From NCBI GenBank assembly GCA_963691715.1, contig OY829281.1, positions 124,001 to 188,000 on the forward strand: a DNA stretch of 64,000 nt, read 5' to 3'. Under the pieces are notes generated by a model that saw only the letters and a list, made by a program, of their open reading frames with translations, searched no databases and was not told the DNA's origin. This DNA is from HXMU1420-13 sp963691715. Lineage in GTDB: Bacteria > Bacteroidota > Rhodothermia > Balneolales > Balneolaceae. Numbering within the stretch: the stretch's first letter is position 1; each line of letters begins with the position of its first letter. Shown here piece by piece: positions 52,510 through 60,089 of this stretch. Made by a program: the position numbers and the translations under genes.

Positions 52510-52878
52510 ATGACACTAGAACCAGAAGTCCTAGAGGAGTTAATACAAGGCTTACGTGATAAACAAAAGCCGAACATAGTTGGAAGTGTAAAGACAACAC
52601 TTATAGATGTTAGATACAATAAGGTAGCACAAAATTCTTGGCAAGACCCTGTATTAAGAAAAACGCCAATTGGTGTACGCTTTAACGCTTTCTGTAAGAT
52701 GCATGGTTTGAATCCACGAGTGATTAAAGCCAAGAATAGAGATCAAGAGCTTGTGGCATTGCGAAAGCGGTTCATGGATAGCGTAGCCAAAGAATACTCT
52801 CAAAAAGAGATAGCGAATGAATTAGGCATGAGCCGTTCTACCATATCTAACTCTTTAACCAAAATGAGGGTAGCATGA
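52510..52878 (+). CDS. HTH-containing phage protein
   Basis: 122 residues. The C-terminus YSQKEIANELGMSRSTISNS is a clear sigma-70-region-4/FixJ-type helix-turn-helix (about 100-118). The N-terminal part (NIVGSVKTTLIDVRYNKVAQ) is not recognised. Probably a phage transcription regulator. Stop TGA overlaps the next start (ATGA). Confidence 0.65.
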   Translation: MTLEPEVLEELIQGLRDKQKPNIVGSVKTTLIDVRYNKVAQNSWQDPVLRKTPIGVRFNAFCKMHGLNPRVIKAKNRDQELVALRKRFMDSVAKEYSQKEIANELGMSRSTISNSLTKMRVA

Positions 52879-53033
52879 ACGAGGAAATTTTACTCACTGC
52901 AGATCCTGTATTTACGTGGACAGAGATCTATTTCCTTACACTGTCTATTGCCTTGGTTGCACTATTAGCTGTTGTACTAACAGATAAGGCCAGAGAGTAC
53001 CGTAGAAAATGGAGGGAAAAATGGCACGGATAA
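52875..53033 (+). CDS. Small single-span membrane protein
   Basis: 52 residues, ATG overlapping the preceding stop. Polar start, one membrane span (about 17-37, IYFLTLSIALVALLAVVLT) and a very basic C-terminus (KAREYRRKWREKWHG). The topology suggests Nout-Cin. Overlaps the next gene by 13 bp. Could be a spanin, holin-like or regulatory peptide; nothing decides. Confidence 0.65.
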   Translation: MNEEILLTADPVFTWTEIYFLTLSIALVALLAVVLTDKAREYRRKWREKWHG

Positions 53034-53521
53034 ACCAAATGGAAGATAGGTTCCAAGTACAGTTTATGAACTTAATAGCAGATGTATATCCAGCGATTTA
53101 CGATGTAACCCTGCATATAGCCAATGAGCGCAAAACGAAAACAATATCAAATAAAAACGGGAAGATCTATTCCCCTGAAGGAGTACGATTAAAACGTAAA
53201 GGGGTAAAGCCGGGCGCACCCGATAATCTAATTGCCTATCCCTGTGGTGGAAAAGCAGGATTTTTCATTGAATTAAAAGTTCAAAAATTAATAGGGGTGT
53301 ATCAAAGAGGAGAACGCAAAGGTAAGCCTAGATATGAGATTACCTACCCTAGTGAAGATCAAAAGCGACTTTTAAATCGATTTTATCAGCTTGGTTATGC
53401 TGTAGATATATGTTGGAATTTAGACCAAGTACGCTTAGCGCTAGAAGCATACCTCGCAGGGGTTCATACACCTTGTGAATACGTGCAAAATAACATAATT
53501 AAGGAGGTAGTACTATGCTAA
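53021..53521 (+). CDS. VRR-NUC domain nuclease
   Basis: 167 residues from ATG 53021, which has GGAGGG upstream (the frame extends to 53009). The VRR-NUC core is seen in GVKPGAPDNLIAYPCGGKAG, FFIELKV and SEDQKRLLNRFYQLGYAVDI. These nucleases (related to Holliday-junction and Fanconi-associated nucleases) act on branched DNA. Here it is within the phage recombination/replication module. Confidence 0.85.
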   Translation: MARINQMEDRFQVQFMNLIADVYPAIYDVTLHIANERKTKTISNKNGKIYSPEGVRLKRKGVKPGAPDNLIAYPCGGKAGFFIELKVQKLIGVYQRGERKGKPRYEITYPSEDQKRLLNRFYQLGYAVDICWNLDQVRLALEAYLAGVHTPCEYVQNNIIKEVVLC

Positions 53522-53958
53522 TAAAGATTTTGGATATACTAATGTGGGGCTGGTCAAGAAGGTTCTATTTCGATCATATTCGTGGTCATTTTGTAAAAAG
53601 CTACCGAATTACGGAAGTAGATATAGCCGAGGGCATAGGTGGTATAGAACTGTGGCGATTTATTGTAGAAGTGCGCTACAAATACACATGGTATCATGCC
53701 ACCAATGAAGGGGAATGTGAGGCCACCAATGAAGGGGAATGTGAGGCCACCAATGAAGGGGAATGTGAGGCCGAGGGCTTTAGTGTAACGCCTAAACAAG
53801 AGTTTATATACAATTGGAAAGAAGCTCAACAATTAATGATTCGTATGGTTGAAGGTAGAGCTGATAGAGAGCTTTATACACGGACAAGGATAAGCTATAG
53901 AAAACGCCAAAGGTTTTCTGCGGGTGAAAAAAAGGTGAGGTCGACAAATGCCTATTAA
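53515..53958 (+). CDS. Phage protein with three tandem 8-residue repeats
   Basis: 147 residues. An N-terminal hydrophobic/aromatic part (YFDHIRGHFVKSYRITEVDI), then three identical copies of TNEGECEA, and a C-terminal basic tail (RTRISYRKRQRFSAGEKKVR). The repeat is an exact 24-bp DNA triplication (53701-53772), so it arose recently by replication slippage and keeps the frame. The family is unknown. The start overlaps the VRR-NUC gene by 7 bp. Confidence 0.65.
   Translation: MLIKILDILMWGWSRRFYFDHIRGHFVKSYRITEVDIAEGIGGIELWRFIVEVRYKYTWYHATNEGECEATNEGECEATNEGECEAEGFSVTPKQEFIYNWKEAQQLMIRMVEGRADRELYTRTRISYRKRQRFSAGEKKVRSTNAY
53701..53772 (+). repeat. Three perfect 24-bp tandem repeats inside a coding gene
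   Basis: The unit ACCAATGAAGGGGAATGTGA plus GGCC is present three times in perfect register (24 bp each), adding three Cys-containing acidic octapeptides. Copy number may vary between strains. Confidence 0.97.
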
Positions 53959-54373
53959 AAACTACACCACAAAAATAAAAGCCTCTGAAACTGTGGGTGA
54001 AATTCAGATGATATTGGCAGAAAATAAAGCCAAAAAAATTATGATTGAATATGATGACTCCATGGAGCCTCAGTGTTTAAACTTTGTCTTATTTGTACAT
54101 GATCGACCTATTCAATTTCGATTAACTGTAAAGTCCGAACTGCTTTTAAAAGCAATGGAGAATGATTCAAAAGTATCCAAATCAAACTGTACTATTGATC
54201 AAGCTAGGAGAACTGCTTGGAGAAATAAAAAAGAATGGATTCATCTACAGTTGACGGAGATTGCTACTGGACAAGCTCAAATTCATGAGATTCTTTTGCC
54301 ATATATGGTAGCAGAAGATGGACGCACATTTTTTGAGCACTTTGAACAACATGGTACTAAGCTTTTAGGATAA
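53948..54373 (+). CDS. Phage protein, unknown function
   Basis: 141 residues, alpha/beta, with FVLFVHDRPIQFRLTVKSEL and TAWRNKKEWIHLQLTEIATG. The phrases resemble small phage proteins of replication operons, but I know no function. The start overlaps the preceding gene by 11 bp; the next gene begins 4 bp after the stop. Confidence 0.6.
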   Translation: MPIKNYTTKIKASETVGEIQMILAENKAKKIMIEYDDSMEPQCLNFVLFVHDRPIQFRLTVKSELLLKAMENDSKVSKSNCTIDQARRTAWRNKKEWIHLQLTEIATGQAQIHEILLPYMVAEDGRTFFEHFEQHGTKLLG

Positions 54374-54377
54374 AGAA

Positions 54378-54656
54378 ATGAATACCACTCAGTTAAAAAC
54401 CAAAATGGATAAGATTACGAAGATGAAAGAAATCTTCAAATCCCACTCGGAGATCTCCTTTTCCACTCTAAGGACAAGTATAAAGGCAGGAAACGAGAAG
54501 GTTCAAAACTACCTAAAAGTAATTAATGAATTGCCTGGTTGGGATATACGGATATATACACGTTGGAAAGTCCACTACAACGCCATATTCGATCCAAACC
54601 TACATCATCGTGATCTTTCCCATACCATCATTAAAATCCACTCAACAGGTACATAG
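54378..54656 (+). CDS. Small phage protein with HTH-like N-terminus
   Basis: 92 residues. KSHSEISFSTLRTSIKAGNE then KVQNYLKVINELPGW resembles a helix-turn-helix. The remainder is short and polar. Nothing else recognised. Stop at 54656, 2 bp before the next gene. Confidence 0.55.
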   Translation: MNTTQLKTKMDKITKMKEIFKSHSEISFSTLRTSIKAGNEKVQNYLKVINELPGWDIRIYTRWKVHYNAIFDPNLHHRDLSHTIIKIHSTGT

Positions 54657-54658
54657 AT

Positions 54659-54934
54659 ATGACACCGATAGGAGAGCTCCAAAGAAAGGCTCAAAATTGC
54701 GTAGGAGCGTCGATCATGCTTCCAGAAGACCTACATAGTGCTAGAAAGTTTTTTGAGGGAATTGTGTGCTGTTTTGAAAGCAAGGGAGTAAAGAACTTAG
54801 TGCATCACGGATTAAAGTCTGGCACAAGAGACGAACAAAGTTGGCAAGCGGGCTGGTTGTACGCTCTGCCTTTTGTACTAAAACAACCGACTAAAGAGCA
54901 GACACCTAAATTTTTAATTGCAGTAAATAGCTAA
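54659..54934 (+). CDS. Small phage protein, unknown
   Basis: 91 residues, mixed. SARKFFEGIVCCFESKGVKN and LKSGTRDEQSWQAGWLYALP are the most notable stretches. No motif known. Close spacing to both neighbours supports coding. Confidence 0.5.
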   Translation: MTPIGELQRKAQNCVGASIMLPEDLHSARKFFEGIVCCFESKGVKNLVHHGLKSGTRDEQSWQAGWLYALPFVLKQPTKEQTPKFLIAVNS

Positions 54935-54941
54935 CTAATTA

Positions 54942-55856
54942 ATGGACAAAAAAAGAAGAAGCATAGACACCCTTTTTTGGAGCGATACCTACATAGATAA
55001 TTTAGAAAAAGAGGAAAAACTTTTAATGTTATACCTGATTACATGTCCTTTTTCAAACATGTTGGGAGTGTATGAAATCAGATTAAAACAAATAGCACTT
55101 GATACAGATTTATCCTTAGAAAGGGTTAAGGAAGGGTTAAATAAATTTACGATTGATAAAAAAGCAACATTTACGGAAGGATTTATCATTCTTGTAAATT
55201 TTCCAAAGCATCAATCCTATAATGCAAACATGTTAAAGAGTGCTGTTAACAAAATTGACGAAATACCCTTTAACGTGCGTAAAAACGAACTTTTTTCTCT
55301 TCTTGTGGAACGGTTAAGTAATGCTTCGGAAGAGTTAGGTAAGGGTAAGGTAATCCTTCGGAAAATAGAAAAGGAAAAGGAATATGAAAAGGAAGATGAA
55401 AATGAATATGAAATGGACGGTTCAGAATGTTTCGAACCGTCAGAGAGTGTATTGTTCAAAAAAGATGTTTTTTTAAATGATTCAAGCCCTCCAAAGATTA
55501 CGTTCAATGAGCAAGACGTATCGGATGAAGGTATTGACCAAGGGCGGTTGAATAAAGTACCTATTCCAGAAACCTTGGATGATGAAGAATTCATCAAAGC
55601 CTACACCGACTACATGGCCCACGTTCAAGAAAAGTATAGGCAGACAACGAGCTCAATCTCTACCGAACAGCATTTTATCAATTTTCACAGATGGAAAATG
55701 GAAGGTCATGATCCTGTGGAGATTATAAACAAAATACTCATTGCAGGAGGGAAAACCATTTATCTACCCAAACATTTAAGCACACAAACTCCCAATGCTA
55801 CTAAAACCAACACCACTGAAAAAATTGATATGGAGGTCTACGATGTTGAGCACTGA
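54942..55856 (+). CDS. Phage replication initiator-like protein
   Basis: 304 residues. The N-terminal half (KRRSIDTLFWSDTYIDNLEK, EEKLLMLYLITCPFSNMLGV, DTDLSLERVKEGLNKF) is of the type found in Bacteroidota phage replisome-organiser proteins (DnaD/Rep-like winged helices). An acidic linker (150-200) leads to a C-terminal helical domain (DEEFIKAYTDYMAHVQEKYR, HFINFHRWKMEGHDPVEIIN) that may bind the loader. A DnaC-like gene follows with a 14-bp overlap, as O and P in lambdoids. A short relic of a related gene occurs at 44625. Confidence 0.7.
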   Translation: MDKKRRSIDTLFWSDTYIDNLEKEEKLLMLYLITCPFSNMLGVYEIRLKQIALDTDLSLERVKEGLNKFTIDKKATFTEGFIILVNFPKHQSYNANMLKSAVNKIDEIPFNVRKNELFSLLVERLSNASEELGKGKVILRKIEKEKEYEKEDENEYEMDGSECFEPSESVLFKKDVFLNDSSPPKITFNEQDVSDEGIDQGRLNKVPIPETLDDEEFIKAYTDYMAHVQEKYRQTTSSISTEQHFINFHRWKMEGHDPVEIINKILIAGGKTIYLPKHLSTQTPNATKTNTTEKIDMEVYDVEH

Positions 55857-56562
55857 TACCGAACGACTTATAGAAGAAGCGTTTAAAAATCCTAAGCCTT
55901 CACCACCGAAAGAATTTAGGATTGTCGAGCCCCAATATGAGCCATTGGCGAAGTATTATCATACCGTTGAGTCGAGGCTAAAGAAAGGGGTTTTATTTAA
56001 AGATTTTGATACGACCGGGCATGTGAAATACCCAAATATCCTTAATACAGTCATAGATTCTGCAAACAACACCACCGATTTAAAAAACGGCATAGGGTTT
56101 TATTTTTGGTCTAATACTCCAGGATCTGGGAAAACCCTTCTAGCCTGTGCCTTGGCTAATGAGCTGTACAAGCGAAATAAAAAAACGCACTCCCAAATCA
56201 TATCATTGCATGAACTATTGGATAAAATACGGGAAGTATTTCGGCCTTTTAGTACTACATCCATTGAAACGGTTTATAACCCTATTTGCTCGGTGCCCTT
56301 GCTGATTCTTGATGATTTAGGAAAAGAACGGCATGTAAAAAAAGGAGAAGAGGGAGTTTCTTTTGCGGAAGAACAAATTGATAAAATTGTAAACCTACGC
56401 ATGAGTAAAACCCTTCCAACCATATTTACATCCAACAATAAGCCTTCGGAATTACCCTATCATCCCCGACTGATATCAAGGATCGTAGGAATAAGCATTG
56501 TTAAGGAGTTTCCGAGCGTAGATATGCGGGCTATTACAAAAATTATGAGAAGGAATACATGA
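55843..56562 (+). CDS. DnaC-like replicative helicase loader (AAA+)
   Basis: 239 residues from ATG 55843 (MLSTDTERLIEEAFKNPKPS); the frame extends to 55795 but overlaps the previous gene. Walker A SNTPGSGKTLLACALANEL and Walker B VPLLILDDLGKERHVKKGEE, then PTIFTSNNKPSELPYHPRLI as the sensor/arginine region. DnaC-type loaders place the host or phage helicase at the origin. No phage helicase gene is seen, so it probably recruits the host's. Confidence 0.85.
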   Translation: MLSTDTERLIEEAFKNPKPSPPKEFRIVEPQYEPLAKYYHTVESRLKKGVLFKDFDTTGHVKYPNILNTVIDSANNTTDLKNGIGFYFWSNTPGSGKTLLACALANELYKRNKKTHSQIISLHELLDKIREVFRPFSTTSIETVYNPICSVPLLILDDLGKERHVKKGEEGVSFAEEQIDKIVNLRMSKTLPTIFTSNNKPSELPYHPRLISRIVGISIVKEFPSVDMRAITKIMRRNT

Positions 56563-56670
56563 ATACCAATACAGAAAAAATGATTGGTATTCGAAATAAA
56601 AAGAAACTGTCTAGTTAGTCTCTCTTGGTATTGATTGGAAAGTCCAATTTTACGCCAAGAGAGGTTTTAA
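56561..56670. promoter_or_regulatory. Pair of hairpins after the helicase-loader gene
   Basis: The first, GAATACCAAT/ATTGGTATTC (perfect 10 bp, 56561-56592), covers the loader stop codon. The second has outer stem CTCTCTTGG/CCAAGAGAG (56620-56663) with an inner ATTGGA/TCCAAT hairpin and is followed by TTTTAAAT, so it can terminate plus-strand transcription. Confidence 0.6.
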
Positions 56671-56705
56671 ATAATTCTTAAACCAAAACCAATAAGGAAA
56701 GTAGG

Positions 56706-56978
56706 GTGAAAGCAAAGACAATTACATATTCTAGACTACATTCTGTAGGTAACTACGGACATGTTAAAATAGGAATTGAAATAGAAGTTGAAGAAGGTAA
56801 AACTGCTGACGAAGCATATGAAACAGCTAAACAGTTTGTAGTATCTCGTATCGAGATTGAGACTATGAATGAATATAAAGCGTCTGAAATACTAAAAAAT
56901 AAGGAAAAATATACCAAGGCTGAGGTTATACAAGCTGAAAAGATACTAAGTGAAAACGAATCGGATCTTCCGTTTTAG
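56706..56978 (+). CDS. Conserved small phage protein (beta-hairpin type)
   Basis: 90 residues, GTG start. TYSRLHSVGNYGHVKIGIEI then EVEEGKTADEAYETAKQFVV. I recall proteins of this pattern (a GNY motif and an exchanged beta-hairpin, then a helix) as common small phage/mobile proteins of unknown role. First gene of the small-ORF train. The C-terminus is helical and acidic. Confidence 0.6.
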   Translation: MKAKTITYSRLHSVGNYGHVKIGIEIEVEEGKTADEAYETAKQFVVSRIEIETMNEYKASEILKNKEKYTKAEVIQAEKILSENESDLPF

Positions 56979-57016
56979 AATTTGGCCAACCAATGTATAT
57001 CAATGAGGAAAGTAGA

Positions 57017-57271
57017 ATGAACATAATTAAAACACTTACTCGCTATGCACTTTATTTTTTGTTAGTTGCAGTTGCTTTTACTTCTTGTACGGATAGAACG
57101 GAAAGAAATAAAATTAATAGAAATGACTACATAAAAACCGATGTAAGCAGAATAAATATGGTTGAAACAACTGAACTTAATGGACATAGATACTCCATTA
57201 TAAAAATAGACGATAAAGAGTTTTTTGTAAATGCTAATGGTGGTGTATTTCCTTTAAGCAATTGCAATTAA
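57017..57271 (+). CDS. Small lipoprotein (phage cargo)
   Basis: 84 residues from ATG 57017, with GAGGAAAG upstream; the longer frame to 56993 hides the signal. Lipoprotein signal MNIIKTLTRYALYFLLVAVA ending in the lipobox FTSC. The mature part is short and polar (RINMVETTELNGHRYSIIKI). A phage lipoprotein of this type may act in superinfection exclusion; no direct evidence. Confidence 0.65.
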   Translation: MNIIKTLTRYALYFLLVAVAFTSCTDRTERNKINRNDYIKTDVSRINMVETTELNGHRYSIIKIDDKEFFVNANGGVFPLSNCN

Positions 57272-57295
57272 CGAACAAGAATAAATACTGAAGCA

Positions 57296-57568
57296 ATGAA
57301 CAGAGAAGATTTAAGAAAAATATTGAGAGGTAAATGTGTAACCGATGAAGCTTGTGAAGCAGCAATAGATGAGATTTTGAATTTACATAGTGTTATGCCT
57401 CGTGAATTAACTGCCGAAAATGGCTCTAAAGGGCTAATGATGGGGGAGTTTAAAGAACACTATGAGGTATGTGACGAAGATGGAAACTACCACACCGAGA
57501 GCCTTTATGTGTCATGGACTAACATAAAGGAAATGCATAAAAAATTAGTAGCCTACCATGAGGCTTAA
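57296..57568 (+). CDS. Small phage protein, unknown
   Basis: 90 residues, acidic. Segments REDLRKILRGKCVTDEACEA and EHYEVCDEDGNYHTESLYVS suggest two helices and a beta hairpin. The stop TAA is followed at once by the shared boundary motif CAAAAGATAAAGTGAAC. Confidence 0.55.
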   Translation: MNREDLRKILRGKCVTDEACEAAIDEILNLHSVMPRELTAENGSKGLMMGEFKEHYEVCDEDGNYHTESLYVSWTNIKEMHKKLVAYHEA

Positions 57569-57585
57569 CAAAAGATAAAGTGAAC
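57569..57585 (+). repeat. Boundary motif copy 1 (CAAAAGATAAAGTGAAC)
   Basis: Exact 17-bp copy directly after the TAA of the upstream ORF, eight bases before the next start ATG at 57594. The same 17 bp recurs at 57873 and 58641, with a one-base variant at 58963. Confidence 0.9.
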
Positions 57586-57593
57586 TAATACAG

Positions 57594-57887
57594 ATGATTA
57601 AAGAAACTAAAATAAAAGATGGTATTACAGAGCATGAATTACACACTCTGATAGGCATACATGGCTTTCGGATTGGTGGTAGATGTCAAGTATTTGATGG
57701 CTTATCGTGGTCTAAAACAGGTGATGTAGGTAATAACGAATGTTACTATGTAGACGCCACCATTTTGAGTGTTGGTAAAACAAAATTTAATGAGATAACA
57801 GTTGATGTATTAATGGCTAATGGTAGGGTGAGTAACGGACACTTTTTAGAAGGTGTGCGCCATCGCGTCCAACAAAAGATAAAGTGA
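57594..57887 (+). CDS. Small phage protein, unknown
   Basis: 97 residues. The C-terminus QQKIK is encoded by the boundary motif itself, and the stop TGA lies inside the motif (57885-57887). The ancestral stop was probably a TAA at the motif's left edge (as in copy 1), here replaced by CAA, so the last residues are an extension. Body: GFRIGGRCQVFDGLSWSKTG and TVDVLMANGRVSNGHFLEGV. Confidence 0.55.
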   Translation: MIKETKIKDGITEHELHTLIGIHGFRIGGRCQVFDGLSWSKTGDVGNNECYYVDATILSVGKTKFNEITVDVLMANGRVSNGHFLEGVRHRVQQKIK

Positions 57888-57889
57888 AC
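57873..57889 (+). repeat. Boundary motif copy 2 (CAAAAGATAAAGTGAAC)
   Basis: Exact 17-bp copy overlapping the 3' end of the upstream ORF, whose stop TGA is inside it. The next ORF starts 57 bp later. Confidence 0.9.
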
Positions 57890-57945
57890 ATCCAACCCAA
57901 TGAGAAATTAGTGATAGGATATTTTTTAATACCAAAACGAAAATT

Positions 57946-58173
57946 ATGATAGTAAGACAAGACATTGATTTTAAGAAAATCGCAGCCGAAACGGGCGTAA
58001 GAAAAGGCAAGATATTCCAATCGCCAACATGGAATAATTGGGTAGTTAGTGGACACCCTAATATTGATTTGATATGTATTGAGCCACCATACAAAGAAAA
58101 TGATTTGATAGACGGTAAGGTAGTGAGGGCGGTCAAAATAGAAAACAACCAATGGGTATTTAATTGTGCCTAA
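57946..58173 (+). CDS. Small phage protein, unknown
   Basis: 75 residues. DIDFKKIAAETGVRKGKIFQ is helical and HTH-like; GHPNIDLICIEPPYKENDLI follows. No known motif. Stop TAA at 58171-58173, followed by GGGTTACGGC rather than the shared motif. Confidence 0.5.
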   Translation: MIVRQDIDFKKIAAETGVRKGKIFQSPTWNNWVVSGHPNIDLICIEPPYKENDLIDGKVVRAVKIENNQWVFNCA

Positions 58174-58235
58174 AGGGTTACGGCTATGAGCATTAGCGGA
58201 ATACGAAAAAATTAAATATCAAAATACAGATACCT

Positions 58236-58628
58236 ATGATAAGAGAACAAAAGATTCAAATTAGCAGCAACACCTCTATTGAATATGAGCCGTTGTTAGC
58301 TGCTGGGCTTTCTGAAATACCAGTATATGGCTCAGAAGCCTTGTGGGTACAAAATGCGAATTACCCAAATAACTACGCACTTTTGAAAAAAGATTTGATA
58401 CTTGGTAAAAGTTGGCTACACGACAAAACTAAAGTTCGCATTTTTGGGTGGACTGAAGAAGTAGAATATGGTCAAAGAAAAGGAATGATTAAAGCTACTA
58501 TACCATCTTTACAAGAAGATGAAGAAAATGAAAGTGATTGTGAAGTAATAGGCTACTTTGATTCAGTTGCAAGTGCGATGGCAACTATAATTAAAAGAAA
58601 CCACCCCGATTATGGAATATGGATTTAG
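58236..58628 (+). CDS. Small phage protein, unknown
   Basis: 130 residues. EYEPLLAAGLSEIPVYGSEA, LWVQNANYPNNYALLKKDLI and a C-terminal helix MATIIKRNHPDYGIWI. Neither membrane nor signal segments. Between it and the preceding ORF are 62 bp with no shared motif. Confidence 0.5.
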   Translation: MIREQKIQISSNTSIEYEPLLAAGLSEIPVYGSEALWVQNANYPNNYALLKKDLILGKSWLHDKTKVRIFGWTEEVEYGQRKGMIKATIPSLQEDEENESDCEVIGYFDSVASAMATIIKRNHPDYGIWI

Positions 58629-58640
58629 CCTTGTGCCTAA

Positions 58641-58657
58641 CAAAAGATAAAGTGAAC
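58641..58657 (+). repeat. Boundary motif copy 3 (CAAAAGATAAAGTGAAC)
   Basis: Exact 17-bp copy 12 bp after the stop of the preceding ORF, with CCTAA directly upstream of it. The next ORF starts 44 bp later at 58702. Confidence 0.9.
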
Positions 58658-58701
58658 ACTAAAACAAATACGTATGTGGTAGGAGATTGCAACAAATAGA
58701 T

Positions 58702-58947
58702 ATGAGTAATGAAATTAAGAAATACCACATTAAAACAGTACAGGATATGATTGATTGTACGAACGAAGCCAACCTAGACAACTTCTTAACAGACTTGAAA
58801 GGATATTTAAGTATGGCCCATATGTTAAAAAGTTTGGCTGAATTGGTTGGCGAAACAGAAGATCAAAAAGAAATTGAAACAGACGGTTTTATTTGGATCG
58901 ATGACAGTAAACACGATGTGACAACTATTATAGGTGTAAAGGAATAA
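58702..58947 (+). CDS. Small phage protein, unknown
   Basis: 81 residues from ATG 58702 (MSNEIKKYHIKTVQDMIDCT); a TTG at 58687 would add five residues. Acidic, helical (NFLTDLKGYLSMAHMLKSLA). No family recognised. AGGAG lies about 17 bp upstream. Confidence 0.5.
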   Translation: MSNEIKKYHIKTVQDMIDCTNEANLDNFLTDLKGYLSMAHMLKSLAELVGETEDQKEIETDGFIWIDDSKHDVTTIIGVKE

Positions 58948-58962
58948 TTTGTATGATGCCAA

Positions 58963-58979
58963 CAAAAGACAAAGTGAAC
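58963..58979 (+). repeat. Boundary motif copy 4 (one-base variant)
   Basis: CAAAAGACAAAGTGAAC, one base different from copies 1-3, followed by AACTTAAGTAAAACA and the next ATG at 58995. The AACTTAA(C/G)TAAA part recurs before the ORFs at 59412 and 60090. Confidence 0.85.
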
Positions 58980-58994
58980 AACTTAAGTAAAACA

Positions 58995-59372
58995 ATGAAA
59001 GGAAATACATATTTAATTGAGGAAGGAACAGGGCGAATTTTTCATATAGGTGCTGGCCGAAAATGGAAACATGCCGAAATATTAGGAACCGCATCAGGTA
59101 TAGGCATGAGTGATTCCGATATAAAACACCAAGAGCAATGCATTATATACGGTATTAGCGGTAGTTTTTCTTGGACTACTGACTACTACCATAATGATAA
59201 TGCTTTTACAATGAATGACTTTATAGAAAATCATTTACCTGCTAATGTAGACGTTTACTTGGAAGATGGTAGTTATGCCGAAGTTAAAATACATGGCGTT
59301 AAGTACGCTTTAGATGCAAAAGGTAATGGTGATAGTTACAATCATATAGTTGAATGGAATAAGGTTCACTAA
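58995..59372 (+). CDS. Small phage protein, unknown
   Basis: 125 residues from ATG 58995 (MKGNTYLIEEGTGRIFHIGA); the frame upstream to 58953 runs through the boundary motif and is unlikely to be translated. WKHAEILGTASGIGMSDSDI and SGSFSWTTDYYHNDNAFTMN follow. Alpha/beta; no recognised family. Confidence 0.5.
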   Translation: MKGNTYLIEEGTGRIFHIGAGRKWKHAEILGTASGIGMSDSDIKHQEQCIIYGISGSFSWTTDYYHNDNAFTMNDFIENHLPANVDVYLEDGSYAEVKIHGVKYALDAKGNGDSYNHIVEWNKVH

Positions 59373-59411
59373 ATTACAGCTAACAAAAAAAAACAAACAA
59401 CTTAACTAAAT

Positions 59412-59588
59412 ATGAAAGACCAAAGACTTAAACAAATATACATGACTTTAGAGCTTCTGCGAAACGCTATACAAAATGGCGAATCAATGACAAATGAAGT
59501 AAAGTTATGGGACTTAAACAAAGCTATGGATAATATTAATAATGTAGATATTGACTTACAAGCATTTCAAAGCTATGAAGCTGAGTAG
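59412..59588 (+). CDS. Small helical phage protein, unknown
   Basis: 58 residues, short but with good composition (MKDQRLKQIYMTLELLRNAI, then VKLWDLNKAMDNINNVDIDL). The leader AACAACTTAACTAAAT is the same as that before 58995 and 60090, which supports real translation. Confidence 0.5.
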   Translation: MKDQRLKQIYMTLELLRNAIQNGESMTNEVKLWDLNKAMDNINNVDIDLQAFQSYEAE

Positions 59589-59643
59589 GTTTATTATTTA
59601 CAACGGACAAGTATATGAACAGTAATTTTAAAACAACAAGATT

Positions 59644-60039
59644 ATGAGTAAGATATTTTTAGGTGGAACGTGCAATAACAGCAGTTGGAGAGAACGCATT
59701 GAAAGTTTAGTGCAAGTAGCAATGTTTAACCCTGTAGTAGATGATTGGACAGCAGATTGCCAAGCAATAGAAATGGATGAAAAAGAGAATAAGTGCGATA
59801 TACATTTGTATGTAATTACAAGCCAAATGACAGGAGTATTTTCAATTGCTGAAGCTATAGATAGTGTTCATAACAAAAATAAAAAAACACTTCTTCACGT
59901 AATACCAGATGGATTCGACAAGGGACAACTAAAAAGTCTTAGTGCTGTTGTGGATTTGGTAAAATTGCGTGGAGGTATAGCTTATATTGATAGTGAGCTT
60001 GAAAGGACCGCAAGAGTTTTGAATTACGCATTTAGGTAG
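59644..60039 (+). CDS. Nucleoside 2-deoxyribosyltransferase-like protein
   Basis: 131 residues. The N-terminus KIFLGGTCNNSSWRERIESL, the middle MFNPVVDDWTADCQAIE and the conserved CDIHLYVITSQMTGVFSIAE fit the nucleoside 2-deoxyribosyltransferase-like family (PF15891). Related enzymes cut or transfer N-glycosidic bonds of nucleosides. Here it is probably a phage nucleotide-metabolism or counter-defence enzyme; the exact reaction is unknown. Confidence 0.7.
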   Translation: MSKIFLGGTCNNSSWRERIESLVQVAMFNPVVDDWTADCQAIEMDEKENKCDIHLYVITSQMTGVFSIAEAIDSVHNKNKKTLLHVIPDGFDKGQLKSLSAVVDLVKLRGGIAYIDSELERTARVLNYAFR

Positions 60040-60089
60040 CGTTGTAGCTAACACAGCATAAATTTAAACCAACTTAACTAAATAGGATG

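Noticed and set aside
52391..52733. Two overlapping minus-strand ORFs around 52.4-52.7 kb
   Set aside because: They overlap the HTH gene at 52510 and the terminator, and their composition is that of shadow frames.
55217..55597. A Ser/Phe-rich 126-residue minus-strand ORF
   Set aside because: It is the reverse shadow of the Glu/Lys-rich linker of the initiator-like gene.
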